Positions 1 through 5,511 of a DNA stretch of 5,511 nucleotides are shown here, piece by piece (position 1 is the stretch's first letter; each line of letters begins with the position of its first letter). The position numbers and the translations under genes were made by a program. This stretch comes from Desulfobacteraceae bacterium (GTDB taxonomy: Bacteria > Desulfobacterota > Desulfobacteria > Desulfobacterales > Desulfobacteraceae): positions 1 to 5,511 of the forward strand of contig JAAEMC010000381.1 of NCBI GenBank assembly GCA_024225895.1. The letters are read 5' to 3'. Under the pieces are notes generated by a model, which did no database searches, was not told where the DNA came from, and was given only the letters and a program-made list of their open reading frames with translations.

Positions 1-30
1 CCCTATCAGGTATCGCTGCAGCTTATTTAT

Positions 31-2118
31 CTATTCAATTACTGCCAGTACATCATCCTTTGCAACAGAATCGCCTGAACTGTAATTAATTGCCTTGATG
101 ACACCACCGCTTGGTGCCGGCAGTGCATTCTCCATTTTCATAGCTTCGATGACCACAACAGTTTCGCCCACATCAACACTGTCACCCACATTCTTCTCAT
201 ATTTAATAATCATACCAGGCATGGGTGCTTTTACAGGGGTGCCGTCACCTGCGTCTGCAGCAGGAGCAGGCGCTTGCTTTTTCTCAGGCGCCGGTGCAGC
301 TGGTGCTGGTGCTGGTGCTGGTGCTGGTGCTGGTGCTGCCGGTGCTGCCGGTGCTACGGCAGGGGCAGGTGGTGCAGGTGCTGCAGGTGCAGGCATTCCC
401 GGAGCTGCCGGAGCTGGGGTGGCCGGAGCTGCTGCGGCGGCAGGTGCGGCTACAGCCGGTTGGGCATAGGCAATCACAGGAGATCCACCAACTTCATCCA
501 CACCTACTTCAAAATATTCCCCTTCAACATAGACGTTAAAGGTTCGTAAGTTATCTGTATTTTCAGGCGATTCCGGTTTTGCAATGAGCTCTCCGGCCTT
601 TGCTTTTTTCAAAATATCATCTTGCTTGGCCACATCTTCAAGAGTGATGGGTTTGATGGCATCTGGTACCTGTTCCTTGCCATATTTTTGCATGAGGTAT
701 TTTTTGCCGGTTACGGGAAAAAGGGTAAAGATGATGAGATCCTCATCATCTTTGGCCAGGTCACCGATCTGCTCTTTGGCCTTTTCAAGTTCAGGTTCCA
801 AAACCTCTGCAGGCCGGCAGGAAATCGGTTCCTCACCTCTCTCATATCCTTTAAGGGCTTTTTTCTGAACTTCCTTGTCAATGGGCACGGAGGTTTTTCC
901 ATAAAGGCCGTAGCACAGGTCCTTGACCTGGGCGGTAATCATTTTATAGCGTTCACCTTCTGCATCAAATAATACGTTGTTCACGGTCTGGGTACCGACA
1001 ATCTGGCTGGTGGGAGTCACAAGGGGTATCTGGCCAAGTTCTTTTCTGACCCTCGGCAATTCTTTATAGACTTCATCAATCTTATCAAGGGCATCCATTT
1101 CTCTTAACTGATTAACCAGGTTGGAGAGCATGCCTCCAGGTGTCTGGTGGAGAAGCACATTAATATCAATAATGGAGACCTTGGTATCATCCAGCAGGTG
1201 CTTGTATTTGGGCATGACTTCTTTTTCTAAGATCTCATTGATATCTGCCAGGGCCACAATATCAAATCCAGTATCCCTGTTCGTGCCCAGAAGCGACATT
1301 ACCAGAGGTTCCAAAGCGGCATGGGATGTCCGGTATGCATAAGGTGTCAGACAAGTATCAATAATATCAACTCCTGCTTCAATGGCTTTTAAATGTGTCA
1401 TGGGAGACATGCCGGAAGTGAAATGACTGTGGAGATGAATCAATGGTTTTACATTTTCTTTTAGAGCCTTGATTAGCTGATAGGCATCATAGGGTGACAT
1501 GAGTCCTGCCATATCCTTGACACAGATACTGTCCGCACCCATCTCCTCAAGATCCTTGGCTTTTTGAATATAGTAATCCAGGTTGTAAACGTCACCACCA
1601 AGCCTGGGCTCGGTCAAAGTATAGCATATGCAGCCCTGGAAATGGGCACCACATTCTTTTATCACCGGCACAACGGTTTCAAAGTTCCGGTAATCATTCA
1701 ATGCATCGAAAGTCCTGAAAATTTCCAGGCCGTTGTCCACGGTTTTTTTAACAAAAGCTTTGGCCACATCATCTGCATAATTACGATACCCTACAAGGTT
1801 CTGTCCTCTTAAGAGCATGGAAAAGGGGGTCTTTTTCATATATCTTTTTAAGGTACGAAGCCTCTCCCAGGGATCTCCTCCCAAAAAGCGGTGCATGGTA
1901 TCAAAGGTGGCTCCCCCCCATACTTCTGCTGCCCAAAAACCAATTTCGTCCATTCTTTCGGCGACCGGGATCATATCTTCGGTCCGACCCCTGGTGGCAA
2001 AAAGAGATTGATGTCCATCCCGTAAAGACAAATCCTCGATAAACACCGGATGTTTTGCCTTGGGTCTGTCTTTTCCGTATTTTACTTCAACCAATTCAAT
2101 GTTACTGTGATCACTCAT
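31..2118 (-). CDS. oadA: Transcarboxylase 5S-type pyruvate/oxaloacetate carboxyltransferase fused to a biotin carrier domain (OadA/PycB family)
   Basis: This cytosolic enzyme should move a carboxyl group between oxaloacetate/pyruvate and its own biotin. Residues about 26-290 form the HMGL-like TIM barrel and about 320-525 the conserved carboxylase domain. By analogy with pyruvate carboxylase, the active-site residues are present: R33, D34 and Q37 in RDGHQS, R104 in MLLRG, K201 in VKDMAG (carbamylated metal-ligand lysine in the family), H228 and H230 in HLH, and T368 in VTPTS. A Pro-Ala linker spans about 555-624. The C-terminal biotinyl domain (627-695) has EAMKMEN with K661 as the biotinylation site. 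The ATG at 2118 follows AGGAG with 7 bases between; the stop is TAG. It is the last operon gene seen. Because the partner genes are a 12S-type subunit and a small soluble protein, with no membrane beta subunit in the window, I favour a transcarboxylase over a sodium-pumping oxaloacetate decarboxylase. PycB of a two-subunit pyruvate carboxylase remains possible if a biotin carboxylase gene lies nearby outside the window. Confidence 0.93.
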   Translation of the reverse strand: MSDHSNIELVEVKYGKDRPKAKHPVFIEDLSLRDGHQSLFATRGRTEDMIPVAERMDEIGFWAAEVWGGATFDTMHRFLGGDPWERLRTLKRYMKKTPFSMLLRGQNLVGYRNYADDVAKAFVKKTVDNGLEIFRTFDALNDYRNFETVVPVIKECGAHFQGCICYTLTEPRLGGDVYNLDYYIQKAKDLEEMGADSICVKDMAGLMSPYDAYQLIKALKENVKPLIHLHSHFTSGMSPMTHLKAIEAGVDIIDTCLTPYAYRTSHAALEPLVMSLLGTNRDTGFDIVALADINEILEKEVMPKYKHLLDDTKVSIIDINVLLHQTPGGMLSNLVNQLREMDALDKIDEVYKELPRVRKELGQIPLVTPTSQIVGTQTVNNVLFDAEGERYKMITAQVKDLCYGLYGKTSVPIDKEVQKKALKGYERGEEPISCRPAEVLEPELEKAKEQIGDLAKDDEDLIIFTLFPVTGKKYLMQKYGKEQVPDAIKPITLEDVAKQDDILKKAKAGELIAKPESPENTDNLRTFNVYVEGEYFEVGVDEVGGSPVIAYAQPAVAAPAAAAAPATPAPAAPGMPAPAAPAPPAPAVAPAAPAAPAPAPAPAPAPAAPAPEKKQAPAPAADAGDGTPVKAPMPGMIIKYEKNVGDSVDVGETVVVIEAMKMENALPAPSGGVIKAINYSSGDSVAKDDVLAVIE
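247..456 (-). repeat. Pro-Ala linker coding tract with GGTGCT hexamer repeats
   Basis: This low-complexity tract encodes about 70 residues made almost only of Ala and Pro, joining the carboxyltransferase to the biotinyl domain. On the plus strand it includes six perfect tandem copies of GGTGCT at 302-337, then two more copies at 341-346 and 350-355, each preceded by GCC. On the coding strand the unit reads as Ala-Pro dipeptides. Such linkers in the family act as flexible tethers that let biotin swing between active sites. Gain or loss of a whole unit would keep the frame, so the length could vary between strains by replication slippage. Confidence 0.85.
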
Positions 2119-2182
2119 TTATTTTCTCCTGAAAAACTGTCCTGTTATGTTGTTCTTGTCCTTTTTTTGGGAAACCATACCT

Positions 2183-2437
2183 TTACTTGAACATTTTAAG
2201 CTGCATCATGGTACGGGTCTGCATGTGGGCTTCCCTGCCTGAAATTCCCCACAGGTTTATGTTCTGCGCAGGTGCGGCAATCATCTGAATCACCTGGGTC
2301 ACCTGGGGCGCGATATCCTGTACGGATTGTTCAACTTCCGGGACATAGCTTGCAGCTGCGGCAGCTGCTGCTTCTTCCTGGGTTTTTATATAATCAAATA
2401 CTGCGGCAATACCTGCAGCAAGTTTCTTGTTATCCAT
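2183..2437 (-). CDS. Small soluble subunit resembling the C-terminal part of OadG/MmdD (MmdE-like), putative transcarboxylase assembly subunit
   Basis: This 84-residue protein lies between the two carboxyltransferase genes. Its N-terminal part (residues 5-29, LAAGIAAVFDYI then seven Ala after two Glu) resembles the Ala-rich helix that follows the membrane anchor in gamma/delta subunits of sodium-pump decarboxylases. Its end (about 61-84) has NLWGISGRE followed by a basic, Met-rich tail, like the W-x-x-x-GR signature at the C-terminus of those subunits. There is no membrane segment, so the protein looks like only the soluble, carboxyltransferase-binding part, as in the small epsilon subunit (MmdE) of methylmalonyl-CoA decarboxylase. 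The frame is open upstream to 2590, but that would overlap the preceding gene by 139 bases. The ATG at 2437 has an AAGGG site 8 bases upstream and sits 14 bases after the preceding stop. The family link is by eye and the role is inferred; that it is a real gene is well supported. Confidence 0.8.
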   Translation of the reverse strand: MDNKKLAAGIAAVFDYIKTQEEAAAAAAASYVPEVEQSVQDIAPQVTQVIQMIAAPAQNINLWGISGREAHMQTRTMMQLKMFK

Positions 2438-2445
2438 ATTATTAA

Positions 2446-2450
2446 CCCTT
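2446..2450 (-). promoter_or_regulatory. Ribosome binding site that decides the start of the small subunit gene
   Basis: AAGGG on the minus strand lies 8 bases before the ATG at 2437. It sits just after the TAA stop of the upstream carboxyltransferase gene (2452-2454), so ribosomes ending there could restart directly. The position favours the 84-residue product over a longer upstream start and suggests coupled translation of the two subunits. Confidence 0.7.
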
Positions 2451-2451
2451 T

Positions 2452-4005
2452 TTATACCGGAATATTTCCATGTTTTTTGGCTGGCCTCATTTCCCTCTTT
2501 GTTGCCATGGCTTCTAAGGCATCTATGAGACGAGGTCTTGTTTCCGACGGTTTGATCACTGCATCCACATAGCCTCTTTCTGCCGCACAATAGGGATTTG
2601 AAAACTGATTCTCATATTCGTCTATTTTTTCTTTACGTTTTACACCCGGATCATCTGCATTTTTTATTTCTCTTGCATGGATGATATTGGCAGCGCCTTC
2701 GGCACCCATGACGGCAATTTCCGCACTGGGCCATGCAAAGGCCATATCCGCACCCAGATGTCGCGAACACATGGCAAGATAGGATCCGCCATAATCTTTT
2801 CTTGTGATCAACAGCAATTTGGGAACCGTGGCTTCAGAATAGCACCATAAAAGTTTGGCTCCGTGCCGGATAATTCCTCCCCATTCCTGGTCCTTGCCCG
2901 GTAAATATCCCGGCACATCAGCAATGGTTAACAAGGGTATATTAAATGCATCGCAAAACCGTATAAACCGTGTTGCCTTATCAGATGCGTTAATATCAAG
3001 ACATCCGGCCATATGGTTTGGCTGGTTGGCAATGATCCCGATTGTCCTGCCGTTGAGCCGTGCAAAGCAGATGACTATATTTTTTGCATAATACATATGG
3101 GGCTCAAAAAATTTACCATTATCCACAAGGGAGGCGATGACATCCTTTATATTATAGGATTGGTTGGGATTGTCCGGAATAATCTCATTCAAGCTTTCAT
3201 CCATCCGTGCCGGATCATCACCTGTATCCACCCACGGGGGATCTTCCATATTATTGGATGGGATATAGGATAGCAATTGTTTGATCTGCTCAATGGCATC
3301 CTCGTCTGATTCACAGGCAAAATGCGCCACACCGCTTTTTTCATTGTGGGTCATTGCACCGCCTAGTTCTTCAAAAGAAATTTCTTCTCCTGTAACAGCT
3401 TTGATGACACTAGGTCCTGTAATAAACATATAGCTGGATTCCTTGACCATGAAAACATAATCTGTCATGGCAGGTGAATACACAGCACCACCGGCAGTGG
3501 GTCCCATGATGGCTGAGATCTGTGGAATCACCCCGGAAGCCGCCGAATTTCTAAAAAAGATATCGCCGTATCCGCAAAGCGCATCCACACCTTCCTGGAT
3601 TCTGGCACCGCCGGAATCATTGATACCAACGACAGGTGCACCGGCCTTCATTGCCATCTCCTGAATTTTGGTAATTTTTTTACCTTGCATTTCACCCAGG
3701 CTGCCGGCCCTTGATGTAAAATCCTGGGAATAGGCAAAAATGACCTTGCCATCGACTTTGCCGTGCCCTGTGATCACCCCGTCTGCCGGGATCTGGATAT
3801 CCTCCATCCCGAAGTTGGTGCATCGATGGGTTACAAACATATCAATTTCTCTGAATGTTCCTTCATCAAACAAGAGATCCAAACGTTCCCTTGCATTGAG
3901 CTTTCCTTTTTCCCGTCTTTTTTCAAGGGCTTTTGCGCCGCCCATTTCCAGGAGTTCTTTCTGCCTTCTCTCCAATTCCTGGATTCTGTCTTGTGTAACT
4001 CCCAT
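2452..4005 (-). CDS. mmdA: Acyl-CoA carboxyltransferase subunit, 12S/MmdA/PccB type (propionyl-CoA/methylmalonyl-CoA)
   Basis: This 517-residue protein has the usual full length of carboxyltransferase subunits that act on propionyl-CoA/methylmalonyl-CoA. Two crotonase-like halves are visible. The N-terminal half holds SGGARIQEGVDAL (131-143) and GPTAGGAVYSPA (168-179), whose G172-G173 match the oxyanion hole for the acyl-CoA carbonyl. The C-terminal half holds ADVPGYLPGKDQEWGGIIRHG (from about 362) and YGGSYLAM (405-412), with G406-G407 as the biotin-side oxyanion hole. D420 in HLGADMAFAWPSAEIAVMG lies where an Asp is linked to propionyl-CoA preference in actinobacterial PccB (recalled, alignment by eye). 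The ATG at 4005 follows AAGGAAGGG by about 9 bases. The gene sits 36 bases after the DUF6125 gene and 14 before the small subunit. Paired with the 5S-biotin fusion, it should exchange carboxyl between biotin and propionyl-CoA in the cytosol. A propionyl- or acetyl-CoA carboxylase beta subunit is the alternative if a biotin carboxylase works with it. Confidence 0.93.
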   Translation of the reverse strand: MGVTQDRIQELERRQKELLEMGGAKALEKRREKGKLNARERLDLLFDEGTFREIDMFVTHRCTNFGMEDIQIPADGVITGHGKVDGKVIFAYSQDFTSRAGSLGEMQGKKITKIQEMAMKAGAPVVGINDSGGARIQEGVDALCGYGDIFFRNSAASGVIPQISAIMGPTAGGAVYSPAMTDYVFMVKESSYMFITGPSVIKAVTGEEISFEELGGAMTHNEKSGVAHFACESDEDAIEQIKQLLSYIPSNNMEDPPWVDTGDDPARMDESLNEIIPDNPNQSYNIKDVIASLVDNGKFFEPHMYYAKNIVICFARLNGRTIGIIANQPNHMAGCLDINASDKATRFIRFCDAFNIPLLTIADVPGYLPGKDQEWGGIIRHGAKLLWCYSEATVPKLLLITRKDYGGSYLAMCSRHLGADMAFAWPSAEIAVMGAEGAANIIHAREIKNADDPGVKRKEKIDEYENQFSNPYCAAERGYVDAVIKPSETRPRLIDALEAMATKREMRPAKKHGNIPV

Positions 4006-4041
4006 AACTGAAAACCCTTCCTTATTTTAAGTCCTTACGTG

Positions 4042-4779
4042 CTATTGCTTAAGATTAAAGCGCCAAGCACAAAACCAATCATGTGGATGCTCATCAGTCG
4101 GGCATCCGACACACTGGGTCTGAATCCTTGAATCAATGGCCTTTGCAAAATAGGTAAACTCAACCAACCCGGCTGATTTGCAAGGGTAATCATCAAGATT
4201 CTTCCTCCTCCTGGCAGCCTGCACTCTGCACTCATCCATCTGAAATACAAAACTTTCCGGCCCCTCGTCAACAACAGTTTGCTTATTTATCAACGAATAC
4301 ATCCTAAAGTTCAACACCTGTTTCAATCCTTCAAGCCCGCTTTGCTCACTTAAGTTTAAGAACCGCTTTACAGCATGGGCTTCATAGGGCGAGAATTGTG
4401 CCCAACATGAGTCATTGCATCGTTTGGCATCATTCATCCCATGCTCAAATTCCAGTGTCTGGAACCATACCCCGTCGTTGGCGAGCCAATTTTTTGCGAC
4501 CACAGTCATCAATTGGTTTAAAGCATCATCTTCCATTTCAAGTAATGCACCGGGTATTCCTTGTTCGACCTTAAAATCGAACATTTCTGCCAACCGGTCC
4601 ATCTGGATGCCTATGCTCTTTTTCGTGGCGGTTTCAAAAACCGTTAATGCTTTCTCCATACCCATCTGGTGTCGTACTTCAGTAAACCAGAATGCATAGT
4701 GAACTACAATTCTGGTAAACATGTCAACAATAAATCGGGCTTTTTCATCTTTATTTAGATTGAAAGGGAGACGATCCAT
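4042..4779 (-). CDS. DUF6125 family protein, cysteine-rich C-terminus, function unknown
   Basis: This 245-residue soluble, mostly helical protein has no signal peptide or membrane segment. I recognise it as DUF6125, a family common in sulfate reducers and relatives and of no settled function; a distant likeness to L-2-amino-thiazoline-4-carboxylate hydrolase-type proteins is possible. Visible marks are NDGVWFQ (101-107), MDECRVQAARRRK (181-193), DYPCKSAGLVEF (197-208), IDSRI (215-219), CVGC (223-226) and a final CAWRF (237-241). Cysteines 184, 200, 223, 226 and 237 cluster in the last third and could bind a metal or an Fe-S centre. The two halves look related: WF, GM and an Ala recur at identical spacing from residues 31 and 105. 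The ATG at 4779 has AAGGA 8 bases upstream; the stop is TAG. It is the first gene of the carboxyltransferase operon, directly behind the operator-bearing promoter, so its expression is likely tied to acyl-CoA metabolism. Its reaction is not known to me. Confidence 0.85.
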   Translation of the reverse strand: MDRLPFNLNKDEKARFIVDMFTRIVVHYAFWFTEVRHQMGMEKALTVFETATKKSIGIQMDRLAEMFDFKVEQGIPGALLEMEDDALNQLMTVVAKNWLANDGVWFQTLEFEHGMNDAKRCNDSCWAQFSPYEAHAVKRFLNLSEQSGLEGLKQVLNFRMYSLINKQTVVDEGPESFVFQMDECRVQAARRRKNLDDYPCKSAGLVEFTYFAKAIDSRIQTQCVGCPTDEHPHDWFCAWRFNLKQ

Positions 4780-4816
4780 GATCTGATTCCTTTTTTAATA
4801 ATATTGGCCACTTAGT

Positions 4817-4836
4817 TTGACCGAGCGCTCGATCAA
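4817..4836. promoter_or_regulatory. 20-bp palindromic operator, TetR-type in appearance
   Basis: TTGACCGAGCGCTCGATCAA is an inverted repeat with only one mismatched pair (positions 5 and 16) and a perfect core CGAGCGCTCG at 4822-4831. Its GC-rich core stands out from the AT-rich surroundings. It overlaps the last base of the putative -10 box and covers the expected start of the leftward transcript, the classic position for a repressor. Length, symmetry and the GACCG-type half-site resemble operators of TetR-family regulators, several of which sense acyl-CoA or fatty acids. No regulator gene lies in the window, so the protein that binds is unknown. Confidence 0.65.
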
Positions 4837-4864
4837 GACTAATTGAATGAAACCCCATTGTCAA
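4836..4864 (-). promoter_or_regulatory. Sigma70-like promoter of the carboxyltransferase operon
   Basis: On the minus strand a perfect -35 box TTGACA (4859-4864) is followed after exactly 17 bases by TAGTCT (4836-4841), a weak -10 with 3 of 6 consensus bases. The expected start point, near 4829, lies about 50 bases before the ATG at 4779 and inside the palindrome at 4817-4836. A weak -10 beside a strong -35 fits a controlled promoter. This is a prediction from sequence only. Confidence 0.6.
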
Positions 4865-4951
4865 GAAACATGCACACCGAAAGGATTTTGGAAATTTCAC
4901 GGCAATGAAAACGGCTTTTTATGAAATTATTAAGAGCTTAAAATTGTTTTA

Positions 4952-4981
4952 TTGACGAGTTCTTATATAATCAAATATATT
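4952..4981 (+). promoter_or_regulatory. Sigma70-like promoter of the MoaD/CysO-like gene
   Basis: TTGACG (4952-4957) and TATATT (4976-4981) are separated by 18 bases and each match 5 of 6 consensus bases. They lie about 50 bases before the ATG at 5030. An overlapping choice is a perfect TATAAT at 4966-4971 with a poor -35 TTGTTT at 4944-4949 (16-base spacing). The stretch is very AT-rich, so which -10 is used cannot be decided by eye. Confidence 0.5.
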
Positions 4982-5029
4982 GATGAGGTGTTTGATTTTA
5001 TTTTTTGTTTTTAACTTTAAGGATTTTTA

Positions 5030-5302
5030 ATGAGCGTAAAAATACATATTCATGTTACCCATCGTCAACATACCTATGGCAAAGAGACAGTTCAAGCCCA
5101 AGGAAAAACAGTGGGAGAGGCTTTAAAGGATTTCATCGGTCAATATCCTGGGATGAAAAACGAAGTCTTTGATAAAAACAGCGAATTACTGCATTATATT
5201 GAAATTTATTTAAATAAACAAAGTGCATATCCGGGAGAACTTCAAAAAAGAATAGAAGACGGCGATGAAATTCAAATCATCACTTTTTTAGCTGGCGGAT
5301 AA
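5030..5302 (+). CDS. MoaD/ThiS/CysO-like beta-grasp sulfur-carrier protein
   Basis: This 90-residue protein ends in LAGG. The terminal Gly-Gly is the part that ubiquitin-like sulfur carriers have adenylated and then thiocarboxylated by an E1-like MoeB/ThiF/HesA enzyme. The order of elements fits the beta-grasp fold: a first strand (SVKIHIHV), a hairpin, a helix (TVGEALKDFIGQYPGM), then LHYIEIYLN and a closing IEDGDEIQIITFLAGG. Length and layout resemble mycobacterial CysO and archaeal-type MoaD more than the shorter ThiS. The carrier could therefore serve cysteine, molybdopterin/tungstopterin or thiazole synthesis; the sequence alone does not settle which. The ATG is preceded by TAAGGA with a 6-base gap; the stop is TAA. 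It is transcribed away from the carboxyltransferase operon, is visibly more AT-rich, and has no sulfur-transfer partner in the window. Confidence 0.87.
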   Translation: MSVKIHIHVTHRQHTYGKETVQAQGKTVGEALKDFIGQYPGMKNEVFDKNSELLHYIEIYLNKQSAYPGELQKRIEDGDEIQIITFLAGG

Positions 5303-5425
5303 TCCTTTGTTTATAGCGGCTGAAAAAATTATTGTTTGTTTTTCTTTCAATACTTTGAATTAACAGTCAAGGGTAATTGCAAATGACTTATCATGATTCA
5401 TAATTTCAAACAGTTATGATTATGA

Positions 5426-5511
5426 GGTAAACGCAATAAAAGTCTTTGATTTGCATAAGTACCAGTAAATTAATAAAATTAAAATTCATGCCAGTGTTAC
5501 ATGCGTTTACC
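5426..5511. repeat. 10-bp exact inverted repeat around about 66 AT-rich bases
   Basis: GGTAAACGCA (5426-5435) recurs as its exact reverse complement TGCGTTTACC at 5502-5511, the last bases of the window. The match stops at the inner side and may continue outward past the window edge. The bases between are AT-rich and hold no supported gene. No terminator-like hairpin with a T run was found anywhere in 5303-5511. The repeat could be a regulator site pair, the ends of a small element, or chance. Confidence 0.45.

Noticed and set aside
1..30. A small palindrome GCTGCAGC downstream of the 5S gene as a terminator.
   Set aside because: The stem would be only four base pairs with no loop and no T run; the operon may well continue leftward.
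95..549. Plus-strand Gly-Ala-rich, Leu-Val-Gln-rich and Cys-Arg-Trp-rich frames opposite the Pro-Ala linker.
   Set aside because: They are the antisense reading of the hexamer repeats in the biotin tether, without ribosome binding sites or recognisable domains.
2119..2178. A 19-residue minus-strand reading frame from ATG at 2178 whose TAA directly precedes the ATG of the 5S gene.
   Set aside because: Its only purine-rich site (AAAGG) is one base from the ATG, too close for use. The sequence is a Lys-rich stretch with no family likeness and is better read as the leader of the 5S gene.
2438..2590. N-terminal extension of the small subunit frame to an ATG at 2590.
   Set aside because: It would overlap the end of the 12S gene by 139 bases, encodes a Cys/Arg/Lys-rich sequence unlike the rest, and a well-spaced ribosome binding site marks the ATG at 2437.
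4905..4955. A 16-residue plus-strand frame (begins MKTAFYEII) in the divergent intergenic region.
   Set aside because: The nearest Shine-Dalgarno-like AAGGA is about 20 bases away, and the frame ends inside the putative -35 box of the next gene.
5303..5400. A possible transcription terminator after the sulfur-carrier gene.
   Set aside because: The region has T-rich runs but no GC-rich stem of useful length in front of them, so no terminator can be supported.
5488..5511. An open frame beginning ATG at 5488 and running off the window.
   Set aside because: Only eight codons are visible and no ribosome binding site precedes it.

Overview
The window carries a compact minus-strand operon of four genes and one small, divergently transcribed plus-strand gene. 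No RNA genes, insertion sequences or CRISPR arrays were seen. The gene families suggest a sulfate-reducing member of the Desulfobacterota, most likely Desulfobacteraceae-like. The basis is a DUF6125 protein beside a soluble biotin-dependent transcarboxylase and a CysO/MoaD-like carrier. This assignment is inferred from gene content only.

Layout in the direction of transcription, right to left. A divergent control region at 4780-5029 holds a sigma70-like promoter pointing left and a near-perfect 20-bp palindrome (4817-4836) that abuts its -10 box and covers the expected start point. The genes then follow: a cysteine-rich DUF6125 protein (4042-4779); a 517-residue acyl-CoA carboxyltransferase of the 12S/MmdA/PccB type (2452-4005); an 84-residue Ala-rich protein (2183-2437) resembling the soluble end of the gamma/delta subunits of sodium-pump decarboxylases; and a 695-residue protein (31-2118) that fuses a pyruvate/oxaloacetate carboxyltransferase (5S/PycB/OadA type) to a biotin carrier domain through a long Pro-Ala linker. 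The gaps are 36, 14 and 64 bases, each gene has its own Shine-Dalgarno sequence, and no terminator lies between them.

Together the three carboxylase genes supply both half-reactions of a transcarboxylase. The 5S domain takes carboxyl from oxaloacetate (or gives it to pyruvate), the tethered biotin carries it, and the 12S subunit exchanges it with propionyl-CoA/methylmalonyl-CoA. Neither a biotin carboxylase nor a membrane decarboxylase subunit is present in the window. A methylmalonyl-CoA:pyruvate transcarboxylase is therefore the simplest reading, with the small protein as a likely assembly subunit. The role of the DUF6125 protein is unknown.

To the right, 5030-5302 encodes a 90-residue beta-grasp sulfur-carrier-like protein ending in Gly-Gly, with its own AT-rich promoter. 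The last 209 bases hold no supported gene. A 10-bp exact inverted repeat (5426-5435 and 5502-5511) lies there, its second arm reaching the window edge.
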